64,000 nt of DNA, taken from contig NZ_JAGKJI010000027.1 in NCBI RefSeq assembly GCF_020329485.1, forward strand, positions 26,105-90,104. Direction: 5' to 3'. Below, piece after piece: positions 43,608 to 51,935 of this stretch; position 1 is the first letter of the stretch, and every line of letters begins with the position of its first letter. Under the pieces are notes generated by a model. It was not told where the DNA came from and did not search any database. It was given only the letters and a program-made list of their open reading frames with translations. The position numbers were made by a program, and so were the translations under genes. Source of the DNA: Bradyrhizobium cenepequi. Its GTDB lineage: Bacteria > Pseudomonadota > Alphaproteobacteria > Rhizobiales > Xanthobacteraceae.

Positions 43608-43739
43608 GCCATTGTGCAGCCTCTGCTCGGCAAGGGCTGCTCGACGGCGAGCTGAGGCTGCACGATAAGGAGCGGCTCTGATACACCGGCCAAACAGAGC
43701 AGCGGTCGCACGGTTGGCCTCGCAAGCAAGGAGGCTCCT

Positions 43740-43943
43740 ATGAAGGGCAATATATTCAACAGCAAAGGTATTCACGTCGGCGTCGTAGTCGGTCGAGAAA
43801 TTTTCGACCGCAACGGTACGAAGCTCTATGACCTCAAAGGGATCAACATCTACAGGCTATCCGGAGAGCTGGTTGGTCATCTGAGCGATGCGAGCGGTTC
43901 GGATAAGCGGCTCGATAAAGCGACAGACCGCTTGTTCGCCTAG
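43740..43943 (+). CDS. Small beta-repeat hypothetical protein (67 aa)
   Basis: Starts after CAAGGAGGCTCCT at ATG 43740. The sequence (GNIFNSKGIHVGVVVGREIFDRNGTKLYDLKGINIYRLSGELVGHLSD) has short strands with N/D-G turns, like small beta-meander proteins with tandem G-x-x-V/I-Y-D-L motifs. Balanced composition supports a real gene. Function unknown. Confidence 0.6.
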   Translation: MKGNIFNSKGIHVGVVVGREIFDRNGTKLYDLKGINIYRLSGELVGHLSDASGSDKRLDKATDRLFA

Positions 43944-43992
43944 CGACTCCGGGTACGGCCGCCTGTGGATGCACCAGAGCGCGCCCAGGCGC

Positions 43993-44190
43993 TGAGGTAT
44001 GATCCGCATGAAGGTCGACAGCATCAACGGCCGCGCCATCGGGTGCGGCGATACATCGATGGCTCAGTGCAAAGCATCGGCGTCGGGCCACTTAGCCGAA
44101 TGCTTCGCCAACCCGTTTCGCGGGCGCAGGCAGGAAGGCGCCGGCCAAGCCCCGTTACCAGCAGGCGAGTTCCCCGTCCCGTTTGCACAA
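43993..44190 (+). pseudogene. Degraded partial copy of the DUF3551 gene
   Basis: DNA from about 44035 to 44155 closely follows 41919-42040 (CATCGGGTGCGGC.ATACATCG.TGGCTCAGTGCAAAGC...). Its translation gives AIGCGDTSMAQCKASASGHLAECFANPF, after which the frames diverge. Upstream, ATGATCCGC matches the YDPR codons of the intact gene, but about 18 bp coding for YPICM are deleted and the signal peptide is gone. Confidence 0.75.
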
Positions 44191-44333
44191 ACGGGCGAAG
44201 CCACAGATTGAACAACGTGCTACGCTCTACTCGCCATGGTTGATGTAAATCAATGGCGCTCTCCGTCATTTGCTTTGCATTCAGATGGTCATAGAGACGC
44301 AATAAAGTCGGCGGCCATAGAGGAGAACTGCAG

Positions 44334-44855
44334 ATGAGTGATCTTGTCGTGATCGCATTTCCAACCGAGGCCAAGGCGGAAGAAGTTCGTCAGAAATTGC
44401 TGGCCATGCAGAAGGAGTACCTGATCGAACTCGGCGATGCCGTGATCGCGGTGAAGGACACCGAAGGCAAGCTGAAGCTGAACCAGCTCATCAACACCAC
44501 GGCCGCCGGCGCTGTCTCTGGCGCTTTTTGGGGCACCCTGATTGGCCTGATCTTCCTGATGCCGCTGGCAGGAGCCGCGTTTGGCGCAGCTGGCGGCACG
44601 CTCGGCGGATATCTGACTGACGTCGGGATCAACGATAATTGGATGAAGGAGACGGCGGCTGCCATTCAGCCGGGAACCGCAGCCCTGTTCATTCTCGCGC
44701 GCAAGGTTACCGGAGACAAGGTGCTCGAAGGCCTCAAGGGCGAAGGCGGGACCGTGCTGAGGACGTCTCTCGACCATACCAAGGAAGAGGCGTTGCGCGC
44801 GGCCCTGGCCGGCGTGCAAGCGGCTGTTCCAGCCCAACCCTCACCGGGTGACTAA
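44334..44855 (+). CDS. DUF1269 family membrane protein
   Basis: A 173-residue protein: N-terminal soluble alpha/beta segment (MSDLVVIAFPTEAKAEEVRQKLLAMQ, then YLIELGDAVIAVKDTEGKL) and a central glycine-zipper membrane hairpin (AAGAVSGAFWGTLIGLIFLMPLAGAAFGAAGGTLGGYL). A C-terminal part follows with GTAALFILARKVTGDKVLEGLKG and TSLDHTKEEALRAAL. This is the DUF1269 layout; function unknown, sometimes stress-associated. AGGAGAACTGCAG precedes the ATG. Confidence 0.85.
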   Translation: MSDLVVIAFPTEAKAEEVRQKLLAMQKEYLIELGDAVIAVKDTEGKLKLNQLINTTAAGAVSGAFWGTLIGLIFLMPLAGAAFGAAGGTLGGYLTDVGINDNWMKETAAAIQPGTAALFILARKVTGDKVLEGLKGEGGTVLRTSLDHTKEEALRAALAGVQAAVPAQPSPGD

Positions 44856-44884
44856 CAAGCCTGGCTCGATGCGCGCGACCGAAG

Positions 44885-45655
44885 TCAGTTCAGCTTCGGC
44901 GCGAGCATCTTGCCCTCGATCTTGGGCAGGTCGGCGGTGGGCTGCAGCTTGTCGGGACTGGCGCGGCGGGCGAGTTCGACAGTGAGCCGCTCGGCTGCTT
45001 CGGGCTGCATCAGGCCGAGGATGTCGGCCATCTTGCGCGGCTGGATTTGGGAAGCGATCTCGTAGAGCACGCTCATTTCCAGCCGGTCGAAGACCTTTGC
45101 TGCGTCCTTCGGCTTCATGCCCTCATACATCGTGACGATGCCCTTGAAACGCGCGGCGTCGGCTTCAGCTTTCTGCGCCGCGGCGACGCTGTTCTTCGCG
45201 TCGGTGGCCTTGGCCTCCTCCACCTTCGCCTCGATGCGCTTCTCGGCCGCCTTCAACAGGCTTTCGCGGATCTCGATCTCTCTCGCGCGGGCATCGAGTT
45301 CCTGGCGGCGCTGCTGCAGCCGTTCCAGGATCGCGCGCTCGGAGGCCGAGATTTGCGGAGGCAGGTTCGGATTCACCACGACGCCATCCGGCTGCGGCGG
45401 CGGATCGACGGCAACGGGCGGCTCTTCCTTCTTCTCCTTGGTTTGCACGGAGCCGGTGATGTCGTTGGGGTCTCCCTTGTTCTTTCCTCCCGGGAAATTC
45501 AGCATCTCCTGCGCCCATGATGGCTTGGTCGACTGCGGATCGTAGTCGAATACATAGCCGCCATCGAGCACGAGGCCCGCGACCTTCAGCACCACAAGGC
45601 CGAAGATCGCGACCAGCACGACCGGGATGACACGGATGTCGCGGAACGCACTCAT
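44885..45655 (-). CDS. MotE-like flagellar motor-associated protein (MgtE_N domain)
   Basis: A 256-residue exported or anchored protein with an N-terminal membrane segment (VIPVVLVAIFGLVVLKVAGLV), a long coiled coil (about 115-180: LERLQQRRQELDARAREIEIRESLLKAAEKRIEAKV) and an MgtE_N-like domain (about 183-235: YEGMKPKDAAKVFDRLEMSVLYEIASQIQPRKMADILGLM). In Sinorhizobium, MotE is reported as a periplasmic chaperone for the motility protein MotC. Start ATGA overlaps the stop of the DUF6468 gene. Last gene of the fliL-fliM unit. Confidence 0.8.
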   Translation of the reverse strand: MSAFRDIRVIPVVLVAIFGLVVLKVAGLVLDGGYVFDYDPQSTKPSWAQEMLNFPGGKNKGDPNDITGSVQTKEKKEEPPVAVDPPPQPDGVVVNPNLPPQISASERAILERLQQRRQELDARAREIEIRESLLKAAEKRIEAKVEEAKATDAKNSVAAAQKAEADAARFKGIVTMYEGMKPKDAAKVFDRLEMSVLYEIASQIQPRKMADILGLMQPEAAERLTVELARRASPDKLQPTADLPKIEGKMLAPKLN

Positions 45656-46113
45656 GCAGCCAAACCGCCCGCCCTTCTGCGTTCGGTGAAGGCTTCAGCA
45701 GCCGCCGCCACCGCCTTGGCCGGCGACATCTTCGGCGCTACTGGTGCGGATGCGGTTGCTGCGGCGGGCGCAGACTCCATCACCGGCCGTCCCGCCTGCA
45801 AGATCCTCGACAGCCGTCGGATCATGGCATCGGCCTCGGACAGATGGCCTTTCAGTTGCGCCGACATCTGCGTCGCCGCGGTGAGCTGGCTGCCGAGGTT
45901 CTCGTTGACGTCGCGCACGGTGTGCTTCAGCCCGCCGATCGCGCGCTCGGCGATTTCGGTTGCCGTAATCAGTTCGGCGATGGTGGCCTTCAGCGAGTGC
46001 TCGTCGGCCTTCAGCCGCTGCAGGCGCTTGTTGAGCAGCATGCAATAGCCGATCGTCAGCATCAGGAGCACCGCGACCAGACTTTCGATCGCAATTCCGA
46101 GGGAATGATTCAA
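45652..46113 (-). CDS. DUF6468-type flagellar-operon protein
   Basis: A 153-residue protein with an N-terminal membrane helix (IAIESLVAVLLMLTIGYCMLLNKRLQRLK), a helical coiled-coil part (LKATIAELITATEIAERAIGGLKHTVRDVNENLGSQL) and an Ala/Pro tail. The start is TTG 46113, 1 nt after the fliM TAG, with GGAGG 5 nt upstream. It lies between fliM and the MotE-like gene, overlapping the latter by 4 nt. Its place suggests a motor or stator accessory, but no function is known to me. Confidence 0.8.
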   Translation of the reverse strand: MNHSLGIAIESLVAVLLMLTIGYCMLLNKRLQRLKADEHSLKATIAELITATEIAERAIGGLKHTVRDVNENLGSQLTAATQMSAQLKGHLSEADAMIRRLSRILQAGRPVMESAPAAATASAPVAPKMSPAKAVAAAAEAFTERRRAGGLAA

Positions 46114-46114
46114 A

Positions 46115-47311
46115 CTATGCCTCCATCATCTTGGTCTGCTCGTCGGCCTTCTCGAACATCGCGAAGGTGGTATTCGGCTTGCGCAAATTCTTGCTGACGC
46201 GGATCGCGACGCGGTCGCCGACGCGGCCCATGCGGCCCTCGGTCAGGGTGACGTTGCCGCAGCGCACCGACACCAGCGAGTCCGCACGGATGTCGAGCGG
46301 CAACGTGTCGCCGACCTTCAGCTTCATCAGGTGCTTCAGCGGAATGTCGGCTTCATAGAGCACGGCTTCGACCGAGATCTCGGCCTGCGACACTTCGGTT
46401 GCGAAGTGTCCCTCCCAGATCGGGTCGCGGCCGAACTTTTCGCCCATGAACATCTGCAACAGCACGTTGCGGATTGGTTCGATGGTCGCATAGGGCAGCA
46501 GCAGTTCGATATTGCCGCCGCGATCCTCCATGTCGATGCGCAGGCGCACCAGGATCGCAGCGTTGGCGGGACGGCTGATCGCGGCAAAGCGCGGGTTGGT
46601 TTCGAGGCGGTCGATGCTGAATCTCACCGGCGACAGCGGCCGGAACGCCTGCTCGGCATCCGCCAGCACGACCTCGATCAGGCGCTTCACCAGGTTGGTC
46701 TCGATCGTGGTATACGGCCGGCCCTCGATGCGCAGCGAGGTCTGCCCTCTTCGGCCACCGAGCAGCACGTCGATCATCGAATAGATCAGGCTCGAATCGA
46801 CCATGGCGAGGCCGAAATTCTCCCACTCCTCGGCCTTGAACACGCTCAAGACGGCAGGCAGCGGAATCGAGTTCATGTAGTCTCCGAAGCGCACCGAGGT
46901 GATGCGGTCGAGCGAGACTTCGACGTTGTCGGAAGTAAAGTTGCGCAGGGACGTCGTCATCAACCGCACCAGGCGGTCGAACACGATTTCCAGCATCGGC
47001 AGGCGTTCGTACGACACCATCGCGGAATCGATGATGGCGCGAATGCCAGAATGGTCGTCGAGATTGACGTCGCCCACGGTGAAGCCGAGCAGGTTGTCGA
47101 TCTCTTCCTGCGAGAGGACTCGCTCGCCGCCGTTCTTGGTGCCAAAGTCGCGGCTGCCGTCCTCGACCATGGCCGCCCATTGCAGCGCCATGGTCTCCGA
47201 CAATTCGTTCTTGGCAGCTTCTTCCGCGGCTGCCGCGGGATCCTCGGAATCGAGCGACGCCTCCCACTGGGCGGCGATCGCATCCTGGTCCATCTGGTCG
47301 GTGCCGGCCAT
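46115..47311 (-). CDS. fliM: Flagellar motor switch protein FliM
   Basis: A 398-residue FliM with an N-terminal extension (about 60 residues, acidic) before LSQEEIDNLLGF. Diagnostic segments are IIDSAMVSYERLPMLEIVFDRLVR, FTSDNVEVSLDRITSVRFGDYM and the C-terminal SpoA domain (HLMKLKVGDTLPLDIRADSLVSVRCGNVTLTEGRMGRVGDRVAIRV). FliM binds CheY-P and links FliG and FliN. The start at 47311 is 2 nt after fliL. A frame running upstream to 47914 merely overlaps fliL in another phase. Confidence 0.97.
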   Translation of the reverse strand: MAGTDQMDQDAIAAQWEASLDSEDPAAAAEEAAKNELSETMALQWAAMVEDGSRDFGTKNGGERVLSQEEIDNLLGFTVGDVNLDDHSGIRAIIDSAMVSYERLPMLEIVFDRLVRLMTTSLRNFTSDNVEVSLDRITSVRFGDYMNSIPLPAVLSVFKAEEWENFGLAMVDSSLIYSMIDVLLGGRRGQTSLRIEGRPYTTIETNLVKRLIEVVLADAEQAFRPLSPVRFSIDRLETNPRFAAISRPANAAILVRLRIDMEDRGGNIELLLPYATIEPIRNVLLQMFMGEKFGRDPIWEGHFATEVSQAEISVEAVLYEADIPLKHLMKLKVGDTLPLDIRADSLVSVRCGNVTLTEGRMGRVGDRVAIRVSKNLRKPNTTFAMFEKADEQTKMMEA

Positions 47312-47313
47312 CG

Positions 47314-47805
47314 CTATTGAACCACGATTTCCTTGAACAGCACCGCGTTCACCTGGTTGGGCGAGAGCGCCGCGTTGACGCGCTTGGTGAGTTCTTCCTT
47401 GAGGCGGAACAGGCCGGCCGAACCGTTGAGGTCGCTCGCGCGCAGTTCGCGCAGGTAAGTCTGGAACAAGTCGGTGACGCGCGGCAGCGACGGCTTGATC
47501 GCCTCGACCTGCTTTTCCTCCTTCACCTCCAGCACCAGCTTGACCTTCAGATACTGGATGCGCTCGCCGGGCGCGCCGACGAGGTTGACGAGCATGTCGG
47601 GCACTTCGACGAAGGCCGGCGGCTTCGGCGGCGGCGCTTCGGCATGCGCCTCCTCGCCATGGCCGCGCATGAAGAAGAACCAGCCGGCGCCTCCGCCAAG
47701 AATGGCGAGGAAGCCGACGGCGGCGATGATCAGCTTGAGCTTGCCCTTCTTCGAAGCGGCGGCCTCGCCCTCGGCGCCGCCCTCCGCCTTGTCCTCGTCC
47801 GCCAT
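47314..47805 (-). CDS. fliL: Flagellar basal body-associated protein FliL
   Basis: A 163-residue FliL: charged N-terminus, membrane helix (LKLIIAAVGFLAILGGGAGWFFFM), then the periplasmic domain PDMLVNLVGAPGERIQYLKVKLVLEV... LKEELTKRVNAALSPNQVNAVLFKEIVVQ. FliL supports stator function. First gene of fliL-fliM-DUF6468-motE-like, divergent from flgF. Confidence 0.95.
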   Translation of the reverse strand: MADEDKAEGGAEGEAAASKKGKLKLIIAAVGFLAILGGGAGWFFFMRGHGEEAHAEAPPPKPPAFVEVPDMLVNLVGAPGERIQYLKVKLVLEVKEEKQVEAIKPSLPRVTDLFQTYLRELRASDLNGSAGLFRLKEELTKRVNAALSPNQVNAVLFKEIVVQ

Positions 47806-48194
47806 CGCCCGCCCGCTTCAAAGAGATCGGAGACGAACGCGATTTGCCCCAGCCAAGCCCTTCAAGAACGCAATACCAATGCCGCCAGCGCACGCGCGCT
47901 CTAATACGCCGCAACGCTAGGGTAAGAATGGTTAACGGTTTCTTTCAATTGCCGCTCAACTAGGAAAAAACTGCCGGGCAAACATGGTCAACAAGACCTT
48001 TCTGCCGCCCTCTCCGCCCCCGGGCTGGACACCTAACCTCCTCAAAGATCGTCACTTTCCGACTTGGCACGGCTTTCGCTGAAGACAATGCGAACCGGCG
48101 GGTTTGGGAGAACCCAAAGGTTCACGAGGTCCGAGGGTGCGAGGTTTGGGAGAGCCTCTTCCCAAGGGACCGTCCACGAAGGGGAGAACCGCCG
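47806..48194. other. Divergent intergenic region fliL / flgF
   Basis: A 389-bp gap with the sigma-54 promoter of the flgF unit at 48065-48080. A weaker -24/-12-like match faces fliL near 47845-47860 (GG/GC spacing correct, other positions poor). GGTTAACGG near 47930 resembles sequences in the flgB/fliO gap. No gene is supported. Confidence 0.55.
48065..48080 (+). promoter_or_regulatory. Sigma-54 (-24/-12) promoter of flgF-flgG-flgA-flgH
   Basis: TGGCAC-GGCTT-TCGCT: GG at 48066-48067 and GC at 48078-48079 are exactly 10 bp apart, and the -24 hexamer is consensus. It lies about 115 bp ahead of flgF. RpoN control of middle/late flagellar genes is established in Caulobacter-like alphaproteobacteria. 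Confidence 0.75.
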
Positions 48195-48959
48195 ATGCAG
48201 AACACGCTTCTGGTCGGACTATCGCGGCAGGTTGTGCTGGAACGGCAGATGGATGTCGTCGCCAACAACATCGCGAACATCACGACGAACGGCTACAAGG
48301 CCGACCGCTCGCTGTTCCAGGAATTCCTGAGGTCCGGCGCGCACGAGGACAATTTTGCCCCCTCCGACCGCCGCGTCTCCTTCGTCCAGGACCGCGCCAC
48401 CTTCCACGACTTCTCGCAAGGACCGACGCAGGAGACCAAGAACCCGCTCGACGTCGCGATCGACGGCTCGGGCTTCCTCGTGGTGCAGACGCCCGAAGGC
48501 GAGCGCTACACCCGCGACGGCAATCTGACGGTCAACAACCAGGGTCAGCTCGTCACCCAGTCCGGTTATCCCGTGCTCGGCAATGCCGGCCCGATCGTGT
48601 TCCAGCAGACCGACAAGGACATCAGCATCGCCGCCGACGGCTACGTCACCGTGCTCGAAGGCACCGGCCGCATCGACTCCATCCGCGGCAAGCTGCGCGT
48701 GGTCAATTTCGCGCAGCCGCAGCAGCTCCTGAAGGAAGGCAACAACCTCTATTCGGCCGGCGAAGGCAACCCGGCCGCGCCCGATACCACCTCGCGGCTG
48801 CGCCAGGGCTTCATCGAGAAGTCCAACGTCAGTTCCGTCACCGAGATGAGCCGCATGATCGAGATCACGCGGACCTACACCCAGATCTCCGCGCTGCTGC
48901 AGCAGCAGAGCGATTTGCACAAATCGGCGATCGACAAGCTCGCCGATGTGCCCGCCTGA
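48195..48959 (+). CDS. flgF: Flagellar proximal/distal rod protein FlgF
   Basis: A 254-residue rod protein: N-terminal QNTLLVGLSRQVVLERQMDVVANNIANITTNGYK, central DVAIDGSGFLVVQTPEGERYTRDGNLTVNNQG and C-terminal SNVSSVTEMSRMIEITRTYTQIS. FlgF precedes FlgG in the classic flgFGAH order, 16 nt apart. GGGGAGAACCGCCG precedes the ATG. Confidence 0.96.
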   Translation: MQNTLLVGLSRQVVLERQMDVVANNIANITTNGYKADRSLFQEFLRSGAHEDNFAPSDRRVSFVQDRATFHDFSQGPTQETKNPLDVAIDGSGFLVVQTPEGERYTRDGNLTVNNQGQLVTQSGYPVLGNAGPIVFQQTDKDISIAADGYVTVLEGTGRIDSIRGKLRVVNFAQPQQLLKEGNNLYSAGEGNPAAPDTTSRLRQGFIEKSNVSSVTEMSRMIEITRTYTQISALLQQQSDLHKSAIDKLADVPA

Positions 48960-48975
48960 TAGAGGAGTTTGATTG

Positions 48976-49764
48976 ATGCGCGCTCTCTACACTGCAGCGA
49001 CCGGCATGGCGGCACAGGAACTCAACGTTCAGGTGATCTCCAACAACATCGCGAACCTGCGCACCACCGGCTACAAGAAGCAACGCGCCGCGTTCCAGGA
49101 CCTGATCTACGACCACGTGCGCCGCGTCGGCTCGCAGGCCTCCGACCAGGGCACGATCCTGCCCGTCGGCATCGACCTCGGCGGCGGCGTCAAGACCGTC
49201 GGCACGCCGCGCCTGATGGGCCAGGGCACGCTGTCGCCAACCGGCAACGATCTCGACGTTGCGATCCGCGGCGAGGGTTTCTTCAAGATCCAGATGCCCG
49301 ACGGCACTTACACCTACACTCGCGACGGCTCGTTCATGATGGACCAGCAGGGCCGCATCGTGACCGCCCAGGGCAACCCGGTGCAGCCGACCATCACCAT
49401 CCCGCAGAACTCGTCGCAGCTGACGATCAACGCGCAGGGCCAGGTGACGGTGATCCTGCCGGGCTCGACCACGCCGACCCTGGTCGGCCAGATCGGGCTG
49501 ACACGCTTCATCAACAAGGCCGGCCTGCAGCCGATCGGCGACAATCTGTTCGTCGACACGCCGGCCTCCGGCACGCCGCAGGACGGCGTCGCCAACACCG
49601 ACGGGTTCGGCGACATGCAGCAGTCCAACCTCGAACAGGCCAATGTCGAGGTGGTCTCGGAAATCTCCGACCTGATCGCCGCCCAGCGCGCCTATGAGAT
49701 GAACGCCAAGGTGATCAGCGCCGCCGACCAGATGCTGCAATCCACCTCAAACCTGTTCCGCTGA
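48976..49764 (+). CDS. flgG: Flagellar distal rod protein FlgG
   Basis: A 262-residue rod protein beginning RALYTAATGMAAQELNVQVISNNIANLRTTGYK. It has DVAIRGEGFFKIQMPDGTYTYTRDGSF and the C-terminal VVSEISDLIAAQRAYEMNAKVISAADQMLQ, all canonical for FlgG. AGAGGAG precedes ATG 48976. Confidence 0.97.
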   Translation: MRALYTAATGMAAQELNVQVISNNIANLRTTGYKKQRAAFQDLIYDHVRRVGSQASDQGTILPVGIDLGGGVKTVGTPRLMGQGTLSPTGNDLDVAIRGEGFFKIQMPDGTYTYTRDGSFMMDQQGRIVTAQGNPVQPTITIPQNSSQLTINAQGQVTVILPGSTTPTLVGQIGLTRFINKAGLQPIGDNLFVDTPASGTPQDGVANTDGFGDMQQSNLEQANVEVVSEISDLIAAQRAYEMNAKVISAADQMLQSTSNLFR

Positions 49765-49777
49765 GGGGAGAGTGACC

Positions 49778-50842
49778 ATGTTCGCCCGCTCGCTTCTCCT
49801 CGCCGCGCTGCTCTTTTCGGCGTCCGCCTCCAATGCAGTCGCGCAGAACGGCAGCGACGTCATCGCGCCGCCGACGCTGCGCGCCAACGTCACCATTACC
49901 AGCGACATCGTCCGCATCGGCGACCTCGTCGACAACGCCGGCAGCTTCGGCGCCACGCCGATCTACCGCGCACCCGACCTCGGCACCACGGGCACGCTGC
50001 CGGTTGTGCAAGTGCTCGCCACGCTGCGCACCCATCAGGTGATCGGCGTCGACACCCGCGACCTCAAGGAGATTTCGGTGACGCGCGCTGCGCGCGCGAT
50101 CGAGCGGCACGAGATCGAGCTTGCGGTCGCCCGCACGCTGGAGCGCCGCAACGGCCTTGGTGAGGCCGCCAATCTCACCATCAACTTCGACCGCGACGTT
50201 GGCGATATCAGGCTGGAAGCCACCAATTCCGGCAATCTGCAGCCGATCGCCCTCCGCTACGATCCGCGCAACAACTGCTTCGACATCACGTTCGAGATCG
50301 CGAACGAGACCGGCGCCGCGCCGACCAGGCTGCGCTTCACCGGCACCGCGATCGAAACCGTCGAAGCCGCCGTGCTGGCGCGCAGTGTCGAGCGCGGCGA
50401 AGTGCTGAAACATTCGGACGTGCTGCTCGAGCGCCGCCCGAAGGCCGAGGTCGGCGCCGACCTCGCCGTCCGCGCCAATACCGTCGGCATGCAGGCCCGT
50501 CGCCAGCTCCGCGCCGGACAGGCGCTGAAGACCGCCGATCTCGTCAGGCCTGATCTCGTCACCCGCGACCAGAGCGTGACGCTGATCTATCAGGCCGCCG
50601 GGCTCTATCTCACGATCCGCGGCAAGGCGCTCGAGGGCGGCACCGAAGGCGATGTCGTCAGCGTGATGAACCTGCAGTCCAAGCGCGTCGTCTCCGGCGT
50701 CGTCACCGGCCGCGGCCAGGTCTCGATCACGCCGCCGCGCGCCGCACCTGCCCTTGAACCCACCGCCTCGCTCGCGCCCGCCGAGCAGGCGAGCCCGGTC
50801 GCCGTTGCCAACGTCAGTTCAGTCGCCCCGAAAGCCGAGTAA
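49778..50842 (+). CDS. flgA: Flagellar P-ring chaperone FlgA
   Basis: A 354-residue exported protein with signal peptide (SLLLAALLFSASASNAVAQ), two N-terminal segments and a C-terminal SAF domain (AVLARSVERGEVLKHSDVLLERRP... QARRQLRAGQALKTADLVRPDLV... DVVSVMNLQSKRVVSGVVTGRGQV). FlgA assists FlgI assembly into the P ring. It is longer than E. coli FlgA (219), as usual for this group. ATG 49778 follows GGGGAGAGTGACC, 13 nt after flgG. Confidence 0.93.
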   Translation: MFARSLLLAALLFSASASNAVAQNGSDVIAPPTLRANVTITSDIVRIGDLVDNAGSFGATPIYRAPDLGTTGTLPVVQVLATLRTHQVIGVDTRDLKEISVTRAARAIERHEIELAVARTLERRNGLGEAANLTINFDRDVGDIRLEATNSGNLQPIALRYDPRNNCFDITFEIANETGAAPTRLRFTGTAIETVEAAVLARSVERGEVLKHSDVLLERRPKAEVGADLAVRANTVGMQARRQLRAGQALKTADLVRPDLVTRDQSVTLIYQAAGLYLTIRGKALEGGTEGDVVSVMNLQSKRVVSGVVTGRGQVSITPPRAAPALEPTASLAPAEQASPVAVANVSSVAPKAE

Positions 50843-50847
50843 CCGTG

Positions 50848-51600
50848 ATGTCCGCTTACCGTATCAACCGCCTTGTCCTCACCGGCGCCCTGCTCACGCT
50901 CGGCATCCTCGCCAGCGGTTGCTCCTCGATCGACCGCCTCTCCCAGATCGGCGAACAGCCGAAGCTGACCGCGATCGAAAATCCGACCACGCAGCCCGGC
51001 TACAAGCCGGTGCAGATGCCGATGCCGAAGCCGGAAGTGGCCTCCTACAGCCCGAACTCGCTGTGGCGCAACGGCTCCAGAGCCTTCTTCAAGGACCAGC
51101 GCGCCGCGCGCGTCGGCGACCTGCTGACGGTGACGGTCAACTTCACCGACAGGGCCGCGATCGCCAACGAGACCCAGCGCAGCCGCACCAGCAAGGAAGA
51201 TTCGGGGGTCACCGACTTCGTCGGCGCGCAAACGATCACGCAGGCGCAAAAAATCCTGCCGGGCCGCATTCTCACCACCGACTCGACCTCCTCGAGCGAC
51301 GGCAAGGGCTCGGTGAACCGCCAGGAAGCCTTGCAGACCAGCGTCGCCACGGTGGTCACGCAGATCCTGCCGAACGGCAACCTCGTGGTCGAAGGCAAGC
51401 AGGAGATCCGCGTCAACTACGAAATCCGCGAACTGATCGTCGCGGGCATCGTGCGGCCCGAGGACATCCAGAGCGACAACACCATCGATTCAAGCAAGAT
51501 CGCCCAGGCCCGTATCGCCTATGGCGGCCGCGGCCAGATCACCGACGTCCAACAGCCCCGCTACGGCCAGCAGGTGATGGATGTGCTGCTCCCGTTCTGA
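50848..51600 (+). CDS. flgH: Flagellar L-ring lipoprotein FlgH
   Basis: A 250-residue outer-membrane lipoprotein: signal peptide with lipobox LASG-C25, NSLWRNGSRAFFKDQRAARVGDLLTVTV, and the C-terminal block NGNLVVEGKQEIRVNYEIRELIVAGIVRPEDI. Last gene of flgF-flgG-flgA-flgH, followed by an intrinsic terminator. Confidence 0.96.
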   Translation: MSAYRINRLVLTGALLTLGILASGCSSIDRLSQIGEQPKLTAIENPTTQPGYKPVQMPMPKPEVASYSPNSLWRNGSRAFFKDQRAARVGDLLTVTVNFTDRAAIANETQRSRTSKEDSGVTDFVGAQTITQAQKILPGRILTTDSTSSSDGKGSVNRQEALQTSVATVVTQILPNGNLVVEGKQEIRVNYEIRELIVAGIVRPEDIQSDNTIDSSKIAQARIAYGGRGQITDVQQPRYGQQVMDVLLPF

Positions 51601-51663
51601 CGCTTTCAAACCAGCTCCCACACTTCACTTGCGAACCTAGACGCAATGAAGTGTACCAACGTG

Positions 51664-51702
51664 GCCCTCGCTAGCTCCCCTGGCGAGGGCTGCGGCTTTT
51701 TT
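51664..51702 (+). terminator. Intrinsic terminator after flgH
   Basis: GCCCTCGC (51664-51671) pairs with GCGAGGGC (51683-51690) across an 11-nt loop, then TGCGGC and six T residues (51697-51702). Confidence 0.85.
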
Positions 51703-51714
51703 GGCTGCCGTCAC

Positions 51715-51873
51715 TTCACCTCTCCCGCTTGCGGGAGAGGTCGGCGCACCCGGATCGGTGCTTCGCGCCGTCCGAGTACAGGCTCCGCGCCGGGCTCTCT
51801 CCCCACGGCTGATCCGATCGTGGAGACACCCTCACCCCAACCCTCTCCCGCAAGCGGCGCAAGCGGGAGAGGG
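51715..51873. repeat. Compound palindromic repeat, family D, copy 2
   Basis: CCTCTCCCGC-TT-GCGGGAGAGG at 51719-51740 is followed by GC-rich stems and CCCTCTCCCGC...GCGGGAGAGGG at 51841-51873. The organisation is like the element at 37740-37866 (end stems, middle stem, about 130-160 bp). It fills most of the 335-bp gap between flgH and the glycosidase gene; no gene is supported in that gap. Confidence 0.75.
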
Positions 51874-51935
51874 AGCGCAGCGTCCATCGCGGATGCAAGC
51901 TCACCCTTCTCATCGCTTTGGTGTAGAATTGTAGG

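Noticed and set aside
46115..47914. A longer FliM reading frame starting at 47914
   Set aside because: The extra 201 codons overlap fliL in another phase and have no homology character; the start at 47311 fits the family and operon spacing.
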